64,000 bases of DNA from Mycobacterium sp. KBS0706 (lineage in GTDB: Bacteria > Pseudomonadota > Alphaproteobacteria > DSM-16000 > Inquilinaceae): positions 62,001 to 126,000 of the forward strand of contig NZ_VCCH02000001.1 of assembly GCF_005938675.2 (NCBI RefSeq), written 5' to 3'. Positions 35,139-44,433 of the stretch are shown here, piece by piece. Position 1 is the stretch's first letter. The number at the start of each line of letters is the position of its first letter. The notes under the pieces were generated by a model. That model was not told the DNA's origin and ran no database searches. It saw nothing but the letters and a program-made list of their open reading frames with translations. Made by a program: the position numbers and the translations under genes.

Positions 35139-35588
35139 TTACGCCGCAGTGGCGCGCAGCATCCAGGCGGTCTTGTCGTGATAGGTGATCCGGTCGGTCA
35201 GCAGGTCGACGGTCGAATCGTCGCCCGCCTTCTCGCCGACCGCCAGGGCGGCCTTGGCCTGCTCCGACAGCAGCTCGTGGCTCTTGACCAGGTCCTTGAC
35301 CATGGCCGGGCCGTCGATCCCGTCCTTGGGCGGCGACACCTTGGTCAGCTCCGAGAAGGCCTTGAAGCTGCCAGGCGCATATTCGCCGAGGGCGCGGATC
35401 CGCTCCGCCACGTCGTCCACCGCCGCGAACAGCTCCTTGTACTGATCCTCGAACATCAGGTGCAGCGAGCGGAACTGCGGGCCTTCCACGTTCCAGTGAT
35501 AGTTCTGGGTCTTGATCTGGAGGGCGTAGGTATCGGCCAGCACCTGCTTCAGCGCGTCCACGACCGGTGTATTGGAGGCCTTGCTCAT
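35139..35588 (-). CDS. dps: Dps-family DNA-binding ferritin-like protein
   Basis: A 149-residue mini-ferritin. The ferroxidase ligands sit in NYHWNVEG and FEDQYKELFAAVDDVAERI, the canonical Dps motif pair. Twelve such subunits store iron and bind DNA to protect it from hydrogen peroxide. ATG at 35588 is chosen because of the GGAGAAGGGTG ribosome site; a GTG lies one codon earlier. The N-terminal tail is short, so DNA binding may be weak. It shares the terminator hairpin with the convergent RTX gene. Confidence 0.95.
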   Translation of the reverse strand: MSKASNTPVVDALKQVLADTYALQIKTQNYHWNVEGPQFRSLHLMFEDQYKELFAAVDDVAERIRALGEYAPGSFKAFSELTKVSPPKDGIDGPAMVKDLVKSHELLSEQAKAALAVGEKAGDDSTVDLLTDRITYHDKTAWMLRATAA

Positions 35589-35731
35589 CACCCTTCTCCT
35601 CGTTTTGGGAAGCGATCGGCCCTGACTCGGGTCCGGCGCTACGGTTCATAGAATGGAATCCCCCGCCGCGAGTTCCAACCTATCCGTTGGTTTGGGGGAA
35701 GGGATCCTGATGATCGGAAATTGCAGGACCG

Positions 35732-36742
35732 TCAGGCCCAGTCGCGCCAGCGCGCGGCGATGCGGTTGCCGACCGACAGGCGCAGGTCCTGGATGCCGGT
35801 TTCGACCTCGCGGCTGGGATGCACCCGGTTGGTCAGCAGCGTCCAGGCGATGCCGCGGTCGAGGTCGATCCACAGGCCGGTGCCGGTGAAGCCGAGATGG
35901 CCGATGGTGCGCGGCGAGCACAGGCTGCCGCCCTTCCAGCCGGGATGGCGCCGCTCCCACCCCAGCGCCCGGCCGGGGGTCGATTGCGGCGCGCTCAGCT
36001 CGACCATCGCCGCCGGGCTGAGCAGCCGGCCGCGCAGCAGCTCCAGCGCGAAGTCGAGCACGCCGCGGACGGTGCCGAACAGCCCGGCGTGGCCGGCGGC
36101 GCCGCCCAGCGACCAGGCGTTCTCGTCATGCACCTCGCCGCGCAGCAGCCGGTTGCGCACGGCGCACACCTCGGTCGCCGCCGACTGCGCCGGCACCGGC
36201 GCGAAGGACAGGCCGGTGCCGACCGGCAGCTGGCCGAAGGCGACGCCGCGCCAGCGCTCGACCACGAAGCCGAGCAGCATGTAGTTGATGTCGGAATAGA
36301 CCGGCTCGGTCTTCACCGGCCAGTGCTTGCGGATCACCGCGGTGCGGCGCTGGTCGGCCGGGCCGGGCCAGAGATAGATCCGCTCCTGCGCCGGCAGGCC
36401 GCTGGAATGGTCGATCAGCCGGCGCAGCGGGATGGCGCCATGCAGCGGCGCTGCATCCGGCAGGTGCTTGGCCAGCGGGTCGTCGAGATCCAGCACCCCC
36501 TCCTCCACCAGCCGCAGGATCTCGGTCACCGTGACGATGACCTTGGTCAGGCTGGCCAGGTCGAACGAGGTGTCGCGCTGCAGCGCCTCGGGCTTCGGCA
36601 GAGTGGTGGCGACGCCGCCCCAGCGCAGGGCGCGCTGGCCGTCGGCGGTGGCGATGCCGAGAGCCGCACCCGGAATCCGGCCATCCTCCAGGGCCAGGGC
36701 CACGGGAGCGAAAGCATGGTCGGCGAGGGTCTCGAGGCTCAT
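35732..36742 (-). CDS. Beta-lactamase/penicillin-binding-protein-fold serine hydrolase
   Basis: A 336-residue cytoplasmic-looking protein with no signal peptide. Catalytic motifs of the class C/esterase group are present: SLTK (Ser-x-x-Lys in FDLASLTKVIVTV), the Tyr motif YSDIN, and HLGFTGTG in place of KTG. The lid and DHSSGLPAQ motif are conserved. The family includes esterases and D-aminopeptidases; the lack of a signal argues against a cell-wall role. The start is set at the ATG at 36742, with a GTG two codons before it as alternative. Confidence 0.88.
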   Translation of the reverse strand: MSLETLADHAFAPVALALEDGRIPGAALGIATADGQRALRWGGVATTLPKPEALQRDTSFDLASLTKVIVTVTEILRLVEEGVLDLDDPLAKHLPDAAPLHGAIPLRRLIDHSSGLPAQERIYLWPGPADQRRTAVIRKHWPVKTEPVYSDINYMLLGFVVERWRGVAFGQLPVGTGLSFAPVPAQSAATEVCAVRNRLLRGEVHDENAWSLGGAAGHAGLFGTVRGVLDFALELLRGRLLSPAAMVELSAPQSTPGRALGWERRHPGWKGGSLCSPRTIGHLGFTGTGLWIDLDRGIAWTLLTNRVHPSREVETGIQDLRLSVGNRIAARWRDWA

Positions 36743-36875
36743 GGACACGGCTCGTCGGGGCGGACGGCGTCGTTAGAGCACGGGGGCGGCGGGGCGGCAA
36801 GACCGGGGCGGGTTGGACGACCGCGAGCCGCATGCTAGACCGGCAGCGCAACGCCCATAAGAAACGGTCGCCATC

Positions 36876-38546
36876 ATGTCCCGCACCGCCGCCCGCGCCC
36901 TGGTCGACACCCTGCGCCTGAACGGCGTCGACACCATCTTCTGCGTCCCGGGCGAGAGCTACCTGGCCGTGCTCGACGCGCTGCACGACGTGCCGGAGAT
37001 CAGGCTGGTGGTGTGCCGCCAGGAAGGCGGCGCCGCCTACATGGCCGACGCCTATGCCAAGGCCACCGGCAAGCCCGGCATCTGCTTCGTCACCCGCGGC
37101 CCCGGCATCACCAACGCCTCGGTCGGCATCCATGTGGCGCAGCAGGACTCGTCGCCGGTGATCGTGTTCATGGGCCAGGTCGGCCGCGACATGTTCGAGC
37201 GCGAGGCCTTCCAGGAGGTCGATGTCCGCAAGGTGTTCGGCTCGATGACCAAATGGGCGGCGCAGATCGACGATGCCGACCGGGTGCCGGAATTCGTCTC
37301 CCGCGCCTTCTACACCGCCACCTCCGGCCGGGCCGGCCCGGTGGTGCTGGCGCTGCCGGAGGACATGCTGGTCGAGCAGACCGATGCGCCGGATGTTCGC
37401 CCCGGCACCCCGGTCGAGACCGGCATCGGCGTCGAGGTCCTGGCCCGGCTGCGCGACCTGCTGTCCGAAGCGAAGCGGCCGCTGCTGCTGATCGGCGGCG
37501 GCGGGTGGAGCGAGCAGGCCCGCGCCGACATCCAGGCCTTCGCCGAGGCCTGGGAGGTGCCGCTGACCGTGTCCTTCCGCTGCCAGGACTATGTCGACAA
37601 CGACCATACCCACTATGTCGGGGATGTCGGCATCGGCCCCAACCCGAAGCTGGCCGAACGGGTGAAGACCACCGACCTGCTGGTGGTGCTGGGCGCCCGG
37701 CTGGGCGAGATGACCACCGGCGGCTACACCCTTTTGTCCCTGCCGGTGCCGGCGCAGCGGCTGGTGCATATCCATGCTGGGGCGGAGGAGCTGGGCCGGG
37801 TGTACCAGCCGGAGCTGGCGATCAACGCCAACTCCGCCGCCGTCGCCGCGGCGCTGGCCGGCCTGGCCCCGGCCGGCGACATCCAGGCCCGGCAGGACTG
37901 GGTGCGCGGCGCCCGCGCCGATTACGAGGCCTGGCAGCAGCCGGTGGTGTCGCCCGGTTCGGTGCAGATGTCGGAGATCGTACGCTGGCTGGTCGGCCGG
38001 CTGCCGGCCGACGCCATGATCTGCAACGGCGCCGGCAACTACGCCACCTGGTTCCACCGCTTCTACCGCTACCGCGGCTGGCGCACCCAGCTGGCGCCGA
38101 CCAACGGCTCGATGGGCTACGGCGTGCCGGCCGGCGTCGCCGCCAAGCTGCAGCATCCGGAGCGCGTGGTGATCGCCGCCGCGGGCGACGGCTGCTTCCT
38201 GATGAACGGGCAGGAGCTGGCGACCGCGGCCCAGTACAACGCCGCGGTGGTGTTTCTGGTGATCGACAACGGCATGTACGGCACGATCCGCATGCATCAG
38301 GAGCGGGAATACCCGGCCCGGATCAGCGGCACCGGCCTGCAGAACCCGGATTTCGCGCAGCTGGCCCAGGCCTATGGCGCCCATGCCGAAACGGTGGAGC
38401 GGACCGAGGACTTCGCGCCGGCCTTCGAGCGGGCAGTCGCCGCCGGCCGGCCGGCCCTGATCTGGATCAAGCTGGACCCCGAGGCGATCACGCCGCGCGC
38501 CAGCCTGAGTCAGATCCGCGCGACCGCGCAGCAGGCGAAGGGTTAG
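36876..38546 (+). CDS. Thiamine-pyrophosphate-dependent enzyme, acetolactate synthase-like
   Basis: A 556-residue TPP enzyme with the three usual domains: an N-terminal PYR domain with the catalytic Glu in CRQEGGAAYMADAYAK, a central FAD/DHAP-synthase-like domain, and a C-terminal PP domain with the TPP/Mg motif GDGCFLMNGQELATAAQY...VIDNGMYG. It belongs to the ilvB-like group that also contains benzoylformate decarboxylases, oxalyl-CoA decarboxylases and sulfoacetaldehyde enzymes; the lack of an ilvN neighbour argues against true branched-chain synthesis. The stop overlaps the convergent azlD stop by four bases. Confidence 0.9.
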   Translation: MSRTAARALVDTLRLNGVDTIFCVPGESYLAVLDALHDVPEIRLVVCRQEGGAAYMADAYAKATGKPGICFVTRGPGITNASVGIHVAQQDSSPVIVFMGQVGRDMFEREAFQEVDVRKVFGSMTKWAAQIDDADRVPEFVSRAFYTATSGRAGPVVLALPEDMLVEQTDAPDVRPGTPVETGIGVEVLARLRDLLSEAKRPLLLIGGGGWSEQARADIQAFAEAWEVPLTVSFRCQDYVDNDHTHYVGDVGIGPNPKLAERVKTTDLLVVLGARLGEMTTGGYTLLSLPVPAQRLVHIHAGAEELGRVYQPELAINANSAAVAAALAGLAPAGDIQARQDWVRGARADYEAWQQPVVSPGSVQMSEIVRWLVGRLPADAMICNGAGNYATWFHRFYRYRGWRTQLAPTNGSMGYGVPAGVAAKLQHPERVVIAAAGDGCFLMNGQELATAAQYNAAVVFLVIDNGMYGTIRMHQEREYPARISGTGLQNPDFAQLAQAYGAHAETVERTEDFAPAFERAVAAGRPALIWIKLDPEAITPRASLSQIRATAQQAKG

Positions 38547-38869
38547 GCCCAGCCGGCCATCAGCGTCAGCGCCCCTGCCCCGGCGCCGACGCCGAGCAGC
38601 ACGTTGCGGCGGAACAGCAGGAACACGGCGAGGCCGAGCGCGGTGGCGCCGGCCCGCTCCGCCATCGAGGTCGCGGCCAGCGGCCCGGCCGGCAGCAGGA
38701 TCATGCGCGCGATCAGCCCGGCCAGGATGGCGTAGGCGACGCAGCCGACCCAGTCGAGCAGCGCCCCGCCCTCGCGCACCCGGCCGCCGAGATAGACCCC
38801 GAGCGCCCGCCAGACATAGGTGGCGAGCGCGGCGCCGAGCAGCATCAGCCAGGGCAGAGCCTCAGCCAT
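38543..38869 (-). CDS. azlD: AzlD-family branched-chain amino acid export subunit
   Basis: A 108-residue membrane protein with three to four helices, starting MAEALPWLMLLGAALATYVWRALG, the usual AzlD form. AzlC and AzlD together export branched-chain amino acids or their analogues. It overlaps azlC by eight bases. Its partner in this genome is frameshifted, so it may not form a working exporter. Confidence 0.9.
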   Translation of the reverse strand: MAEALPWLMLLGAALATYVWRALGVYLGGRVREGGALLDWVGCVAYAILAGLIARMILLPAGPLAATSMAERAGATALGLAVFLLFRRNVLLGVGAGAGALTLMAGWA

Positions 38870-39592
38870 GGCGGCGCCGCCACAGCCGGTCGGCCAGGAA
38901 GGCGACGGTGCCGGCGATCAGCCCGGTGGCCAGCAGCCCCCATTCCGGATCGAGCCGGTACAGCGGCGGCCCCAGCGCCGCGCCAGCACCATGGCGCCGA
39001 GCCGGGCCCGGTTCCTGAGATCGGCGGTCAGCACCAGGATGAAGTAGAGCGGGTTGAGGAAGACGAGGCCGAGCGAGACCGCGGCCGGCACCGCCGTGAC
39101 CAGGTAGAAGCCGACCACGGTCCAGGCGACGCAGGACGCCCACAGGATGCCGGCGAAGCCGACGAAATAGGGCAGCCGCTGCTCCGGCGGCAGGGTCGGG
39201 CAGACCCGCATTCCCTGGACCCAGCCGGTGACGGCGACGAGATGGGCGGCGGCATAGTCCCACCAGCGCGGCCGGCCCGGCACGCGCAGCCCGGGCAGCA
39301 GCACCAGCGTCATCGGCAGCAGCCGGACATTGACCAGCGCCACCGCCGCGACCATGGCCAGCAGAGAGGCGCCGACGGCATAGGCCTCGATCAGCACCAT
39401 CTGGCCCGGCAGGGCCCAGCCGGTCAGGGTCGAGAGCAGCCCGACCGGCAGGCCGAGCCCGCTGGCCCGCACCAGCGAGCCGAAGCCGAGATAGGAGGCG
39501 CCGAGCACCAGCAGCGGTGCGCCCAGCACGTCCCGCATCCCGCCGCGGAAGGCGGCGCGGGGCGAGGCATAGGCACGGGTCCGGTCGGGCAT
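38862..39592 (-). pseudogene. azlC: azlC, branched-chain amino acid exporter, frameshifted near its 3' end
   Basis: The gene reads well from MPDRTRAYASPRAAFRGGMRDVLGAPL to ADLRNRARLGAMVLAR, then the frame gives RRWGRRCTGSIRNGG and stops at 38918. In the next frame the expected continuation ALGPPLYRLDPEWGLLATGLIAGTVAFLADRL runs on to a stop at 38862, overlapping azlD in the normal way. A one-base loss of G in the GC run at 38976-38984 explains both. The last 35-40 residues, with the final membrane helix, are lost. Whether this is a real mutation or a sequencing error cannot be told from here. Confidence 0.85.
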
Positions 39593-39672
39593 GGACTCGC
39601 TTTTAGGACGGCCATCCCCGCCGCCGGCATGTCGATCCAGCATGGAGGGTCTGCGGCGCGACGCCGCCGGCC

Positions 39673-40554
39673 CTAGTCCAGCTCCAGCATCTTCAGGAAG
39701 GCCTCCACCGCCTTGCTGCGGTAATGGTCCGGATGGCGCAGCACCCGGAAGCGGCGGGCCGGGAATGGCGGGTCCAGCTGGTGCAGCGTGCCGAAGCGCA
39801 ACCCCGATTCGACCGAGAGGCTGGACAGCACCCCCGCCCCGGCCCCGGCCTCGATCGCCGCCCGCACCGCCTCGTTGCTGGCCAGCTCGAGTGCCACCGG
39901 CAGCGTCGTGGGGTCGACCCCGAGCCGCTCGAGCGCCGATTCGAACACCTGGCGGGTGCCGGAGCCGCGCTCGCGCAGCACCCAGGGGCTGTCGGCGAAG
40001 CGGGCCGGCGCCACCATCCTCTCGCTAGCCCAGGGATGGCCGGTGCCGACCACCAGCACCAGCCGGTCGCCCGGCACGCTGGAATGCTCGAAGCCGGCAA
40101 GGTCGAGGTCGCCTTCGACGAAGCCGATATCGGCCCGGCCCTCGCGCACCGCCTCGGCCACCTGGGTGGTGTTGCCGATGACGAGGTCGAGCTGGAGGCC
40201 GGGATGCACCGTCCGGAACCTGTGCATCAGCGGCGGCAGCCAGTAATTGCCGATGGTCTGGCTGGCGTGCAGCGCCAGGACGCCGCGGCGCAGCCCCGAG
40301 AGATCGTCCAGCGCGCGCTCGGCCAAAGCGGCGCGGGCCAGCACCGCCCTCGCTTCCGGCAGGAAGGCGGCGCCGGCGTCGGTCAGGGCGATGCCGCGCC
40401 CGACCCGGTGGAACAGCCTGGTGGCGTGGCGCGCCTCCAGCGCCTGGACCGCGGCGCTGGCGGCCGACTGGGTCAGGTTCAGCGCCTGCGCCGCACGCGT
40501 GACATGCAGATGCTCGGCGACCGCGACGAAGATCCGGAGCTGCTCCAGGGTCAT
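39673..40554 (-). CDS. LysR-family transcriptional regulator (YeiE/CbbR-like)
   Basis: A 293-residue LysR protein. Helix-turn-helix: TLEQLRIFVAVAEHLHVTRAAQAL and LTQSAASAAVQALEARHATRLF. The effector domain (VLALHASQTIGNYWLPPLM) with I-G-N-Y-W/L-L-P is the signature of the CysB/CbbR/YeiE group, which respond to sulfur or carbon metabolites. It lies 80 bases downstream of azlC on the same strand and has a 590-base non-coding region before its start, which contains an ATAA-N6-TTAT box. Confidence 0.92.
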   Translation of the reverse strand: MTLEQLRIFVAVAEHLHVTRAAQALNLTQSAASAAVQALEARHATRLFHRVGRGIALTDAGAAFLPEARAVLARAALAERALDDLSGLRRGVLALHASQTIGNYWLPPLMHRFRTVHPGLQLDLVIGNTTQVAEAVREGRADIGFVEGDLDLAGFEHSSVPGDRLVLVVGTGHPWASERMVAPARFADSPWVLRERGSGTRQVFESALERLGVDPTTLPVALELASNEAVRAAIEAGAGAGVLSSLSVESGLRFGTLHQLDPPFPARRFRVLRHPDHYRSKAVEAFLKMLELD

Positions 40555-41147
40555 GCGCCCACCCCAGCGCAGCGGGACGGGCGACCGGAAGACCGGAGCG
40601 ATGCGACTCGGGAACTCGGCGTCACAGCCGCCGTGAGCGCCATGGGAGCTTCCACCCGATCCTCCATGCCCACCTTATCGATCGGTCGAGCGACTGATTT
40701 CAAGCCAAACAATCGCGATTCTCGATTATAAAATGGCTTATATCGTGCTTAAGGCGAGTCGGCCGAAAAGCCGCATCGCCTTTCTCGGGAACTGGGCATA
40801 CCCTGGTACCATCGACGGTATCATACGGTCCGGATGGCAGGCCGCTTCAAGACCTCGACGAATGAGGCACCGGGCCCAGATAAAATTCAAAGCAGTAGTA
40901 TTATCGGTCAGGTTCAGTCCTATATTGATAACCAGAGCGAGCGGTGGAGAAGGGGTAGTGCCAGATATTACGCCTCACCGGAGTCCGAACTGCGCAGCCC
41001 CTGTCGGGTCTGTGAGCAGCGGCGGCGAGGCTGCACCCCGGCAACCACCTGATTCTCGCCGCAAATTCCAACGCATCATGAGCCGGAAACAGACGTCCAG
41101 AAGCTGCGGATGGTGAATCTCGATCCTCCAACCTTTGGCGGGTGGCA
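40555..41147. other. 593-base non-coding region between a LysR gene and prkA
   Basis: Base composition is visibly less GC-rich than the coding DNA around it. I find no convincing gene; the small frames at 40733-41116 and 40834-41052 lack ribosome sites and conserved-looking sequence. It must hold the promoters for the LysR gene (leftward) and for prkA (rightward). It contains the LysR-type box at 40728-40741 and a repeated GGTA(C/T)CAT at about 40804 and 40817. I see no matching sigma-54 site (GG-N10-GC at the right place). Confidence 0.6.
40728..40741. promoter_or_regulatory. LysR-type box ATAA-N6-TTAT
   Basis: ATAA (40728-40731) and TTAT (40738-40741) are separated by six bases, the ATNA-N6-TNAT form described for RbcR/CbbR-type LysR regulators, the same branch as the regulator that starts 174 bases away at 40554. 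It may be that protein's own site. Confidence 0.45.
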
Positions 41148-43094
41148 ATGGCACCGACCGACGATCTCTTCACCAGCTATGCGAAGTCCTACGAGGCCCG
41201 CCGCGCGGCGGAGATGTCGCTCGAAGACTTCCTGAAAGGGTGTCGCAGCGACCCGATGATGTATGCGAGCGCGCCGGAACGGCTGCTCGCCGCCATCGGC
41301 CAGCCGGAAATCGTGGACACCGCTCGCGATGCCCGGCTGGGGCGGATCTTCATGAACCGCACCATCCGGGTCTACCCGGCCTTCTCCGAGTTCTACGGCA
41401 TGGAGGAGACGATCGAGCGGATCGTCAGCTTCCTGCTGCACGCGGCCCAGGGGCTGGAGGAGCGCAAGCAGATCCTCTACCTGCTCGGGCCGGTCGGCGG
41501 CGGCAAGTCGTCGCTGGCCGAACGGCTCAAGGCGCTGATGGAGATCCATCCGATCTATGCGCTGAAGGCCGGCGACGACATCAGCCCGATCTTCGAGAGC
41601 CCGCTCGGTCTGTTCAACCCGGAGACGATGGGTGCCGAGCTCGAGGAGCGCTACGGCATCCCCCGCCGGCGCCTGACCGGGCTGGTCAGCCCCTGGTGCC
41701 TGAAGCGGCTGGACGAGTTCGGCGGCGACATCTCGCGCTTCAAGGTGGTGCGGCTGCAGCCGTCGCGGCTGCGCCAGATCGGCATCGCCAAGACCGAGCC
41801 GGGCGACGAGAACAACCAGGACATCTCCTCGCTGGTCGGCAAGGTCGACATCCGCAGCCTGGAGACCCTGCCCCAGCACGACCCGGACGCTTACAGCTAC
41901 TCCGGCGGCCTGAACCGGGCCAACCAGGGCCTGCTCGAATTCGTCGAGATGTTCAAGGCCCCGATCAAGATGCTGCACCCGCTGCTGACGGCGACGCAGG
42001 AGGCCAACTACGTCGGCACCGAGAACATCGGCGCCCTGCCGTTCACCGGCATCATCATGGCGCATTCCAACGAGTCCGAGTGGCAGGGCTTCAAGAACAA
42101 CAAGAACAACGAAGCCTTCATCGACCGGATTTACGTGATCAAGGTGCCCTATTGCCTGCGGGTGACCGAGGAGCAGAAGATCTACGACAAGCTGATCCGC
42201 GGCTCCAAGCTGGCGGACGCCCCCTGCGCCCCCGGCACGCTGGAGATGCTGGCCCGCTTCTCGGTGCTGTCGCGGCTGCACGAGCACGAGAATTCCAACC
42301 TCTATTCCAAGATGCGGGTCTATGACGGCGAGAGCCTGCGCGAGGTCGACCCCCGCGCCCGCAGCCTGCAGGAATACAAGGACGCCGGAGGCGTCGACGA
42401 GGGCATGGACGGGGTCTCCACCCGCTTCGCGTTCAAGGCGCTGGCCGCGACCTACAACCACGACACAAGCGAGGTCGCCGCCGACCCGGTGCACCTGATC
42501 TATGTGGTCGAGCAGATGGTGCGGCGCGAGCAGCTGCCGGCCGAGACCGAGAAGCGCTACCTGGAGTTCCTGAAGGCCGATCTGGCGCCGCGCTACGCCG
42601 AATTTATCGGCCATGAGATCCAGAAGGCCTATTTGGAATCATATCACGATTACGGCCAGAACCTGTTCGACCGCTATGTCGACTACGCCGACGCCTGGAT
42701 CGAGGACCAGGACTTCAAGGACCCGGACACCGGCCAGCTGCTGAACCGCGACCTGCTGAACCAGGAGCTGACCAAGATCGAGAAGCCGGCCGGGATCGCC
42801 AACCCGAAGGACTTCCGCAACGAGGTGGTCAAGTTCGCCTTGCGCTCCCGCGCCGGGAACGAGGGCCGCAACCCGAGCTGGACCAGCTACGAGAAGATCC
42901 GCGACGTGATCGAGCGGCGGATGTTCAGCCAGGTGGAGGAGCTGCTGCCGGTGATCAGCTTCGGCTCCAAGAAGGACGGCGACACTGAGAAGAAGCACGA
43001 GGAGTTCGTCCTGCGCATGGTCAGCCGCGGCTACACCGAGCGGCAGGTCCGGCGCCTGGTCGAATGGTACATGCGGGTGAAGCAAGCAGGCTGA
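41148..43094 (+). CDS. prkA: PrkA family serine protein kinase
   Basis: A 648-residue cytoplasmic kinase of normal length. The N-terminal AAA-like domain has Walker A GPVGGGKS at residues 114-121 and GFTGII-type sensor sequence (GALPFTGIIMAHSNESEW); the C-terminal PrkA kinase domain covers about residues 400-640 and ends YTERQVRRLVEWYMRVKQAG. In enterobacteria YeaG is induced by nitrogen starvation and stress. The start could be the GTG at 41142 or the ATG at 41148; both follow GGCGGGTGG. It begins an operon with yeaH and spoVR. Confidence 0.95.
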   Translation: MAPTDDLFTSYAKSYEARRAAEMSLEDFLKGCRSDPMMYASAPERLLAAIGQPEIVDTARDARLGRIFMNRTIRVYPAFSEFYGMEETIERIVSFLLHAAQGLEERKQILYLLGPVGGGKSSLAERLKALMEIHPIYALKAGDDISPIFESPLGLFNPETMGAELEERYGIPRRRLTGLVSPWCLKRLDEFGGDISRFKVVRLQPSRLRQIGIAKTEPGDENNQDISSLVGKVDIRSLETLPQHDPDAYSYSGGLNRANQGLLEFVEMFKAPIKMLHPLLTATQEANYVGTENIGALPFTGIIMAHSNESEWQGFKNNKNNEAFIDRIYVIKVPYCLRVTEEQKIYDKLIRGSKLADAPCAPGTLEMLARFSVLSRLHEHENSNLYSKMRVYDGESLREVDPRARSLQEYKDAGGVDEGMDGVSTRFAFKALAATYNHDTSEVAADPVHLIYVVEQMVRREQLPAETEKRYLEFLKADLAPRYAEFIGHEIQKAYLESYHDYGQNLFDRYVDYADAWIEDQDFKDPDTGQLLNRDLLNQELTKIEKPAGIANPKDFRNEVVKFALRSRAGNEGRNPSWTSYEKIRDVIERRMFSQVEELLPVISFGSKKDGDTEKKHEEFVLRMVSRGYTERQVRRLVEWYMRVKQAG

Positions 43095-43119
43095 GGACGG
43101 AGGTCGGAAGCGACGCACG

Positions 43120-44433
43120 ATGTCCATGCACATCATCGACCGGCGGCTCAATCCGGGCGGCAAGAGCCTCGTCAACCGCCAGCGCTTCCTGCGCCGGGCC
43201 AAAGCCCTGGTGCAGAGGGCGGTCCGGGACAGTTCGCGTGAGCGCAGCATCAAGGATCTGGAGCAGGGCGGCGAGATCGCGATCCCGGTCACCGGCGTGA
43301 ACGAGCCGCGGCTGCACCGCTCCAGCTCCGGCGGCATGCGCGACCATGTGCTGCCCGGCAACAAGGAGTTCGTCGAGGGCGACACCATCCAGCGGCCGAA
43401 GCGCGGCGGCGGCGGTGGCGGCAGCGAGGGCGCACCTGACGGCGACGGCCAGGACGAGTTCCGCTTCGTGCTGTCGCAGGAAGAGTATCTCCAGCTCTTC
43501 CTTGACGACCTGGAGCTGCCCGACCTGGCCAAGCGCAAGCTGGTCGCGTCCGAAAGCGTCGGCTGGCGGCGCGCCGGCTATTCCACCAGCGGCCCGCCCG
43601 CCAGCCTGGCGGTGACGCGCACCATGCAGCGGGCGATGTCCCGGCGGATCGCGTTGCGCCGACCGAAATCCGGCGAGATCAAGGATATCGAGACCGAGAT
43701 TACGGCGTTGGAGGGCGAGGCCGACGCCGATCAGGACAGGATCGACCAGCTGCAGGAGCAGCTCGACCACCTGCTGCAGCGCACCCGGCGCATCCCCTAT
43801 ATCGACCCGGTCGACCTGCGCTACCGCCGGCTGGAGGCAACGCCGAAGCCGGTGGCCCAGGCGGTGATGTTCTGCCTGATGGACGTCTCCGGCTCGATGA
43901 CCGAGCACATGAAGGACCTGGCGAAGCGGTTCTTCGCGCTGCTGCACCTGTTCCTCAAGCGCCGCTACAAGCATGTCGAGATCGTCTTCATCCGCCACAC
44001 CCACCAGGCCGAGGAGGTGGATGAGGAGACGTTCTTCTACTCGACCGAGAGCGGCGGCACGGTGGTCTCCACCGCGCTCGAGATGATGGCGTCGATCGTC
44101 GCCCAGCGCTACCGGCCGGAGGACTGGAACATCTACGCCGCCCAGGCCTCGGACGGCGACAACCTGTCGAGCGACAGCGCCAAATCCGCCGCCCTGCTGA
44201 GCGACGGGATCCTGCCGCTGTGCCAGTACTTCGCCTATCTCGAGGTCGGCCGAGATGAGGACCCGATGTCCTCCGGCGTGGTGCCGCGGCAGACCGACCT
44301 GTGGCAGACCTACGACCGGGTGCGGAAGGCCGATGCGCCCTTCGCCATGCGCAAGGTCTGGCACCGCCGCGACATCTATCCGGTGTTCCGCGAGCTGTTC
44401 CAGCGTCGCGACGTCGGCGTGGGGGCCGAATGA
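43120..44433 (+). CDS. yeaH: YeaH/YhbH family protein (DUF444, VWA-like)
   Basis: A 437-residue protein that always accompanies PrkA and SpoVR. The basic N-terminus (IIDRRLNPGGKSLVNRQRFLRRAK) and a Gly-rich linker at about residues 96-102 precede a von Willebrand A-like domain with the metal-ion site DVSGSM at 255-260. An acidic coiled segment lies at 185-220. It starts 25 bases after prkA stops and its own stop overlaps the spoVR start as ATGA. It probably scaffolds or regulates the PrkA kinase; the biochemical role is not established in the family. Confidence 0.94.
   Translation: MSMHIIDRRLNPGGKSLVNRQRFLRRAKALVQRAVRDSSRERSIKDLEQGGEIAIPVTGVNEPRLHRSSSGGMRDHVLPGNKEFVEGDTIQRPKRGGGGGGSEGAPDGDGQDEFRFVLSQEEYLQLFLDDLELPDLAKRKLVASESVGWRRAGYSTSGPPASLAVTRTMQRAMSRRIALRRPKSGEIKDIETEITALEGEADADQDRIDQLQEQLDHLLQRTRRIPYIDPVDLRYRRLEATPKPVAQAVMFCLMDVSGSMTEHMKDLAKRFFALLHLFLKRRYKHVEIVFIRHTHQAEEVDEETFFYSTESGGTVVSTALEMMASIVAQRYRPEDWNIYAAQASDGDNLSSDSAKSAALLSDGILPLCQYFAYLEVGRDEDPMSSGVVPRQTDLWQTYDRVRKADAPFAMRKVWHRRDIYPVFRELFQRRDVGVGAE

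Noticed and set aside
35589..35731. GGAAC on the minus strand upstream of dps as an EcfG-type stress promoter
   Set aside because: GGAAC is present but no GTT-type -10 element follows at 16-17 bases.
40733..41116. 127-codon frame in the gap before prkA
   Set aside because: Starts inside the LysR-type box, has no ribosome site, and its protein shows no conserved-looking structure.
40950..41147. Sigma-54 promoter for prkA, expected from the enterobacterial yeaGH operon
   Set aside because: No TGGC-N7-8-TGC-type element at a useful distance; the nearest GG/GC pairs overlap the start codon.
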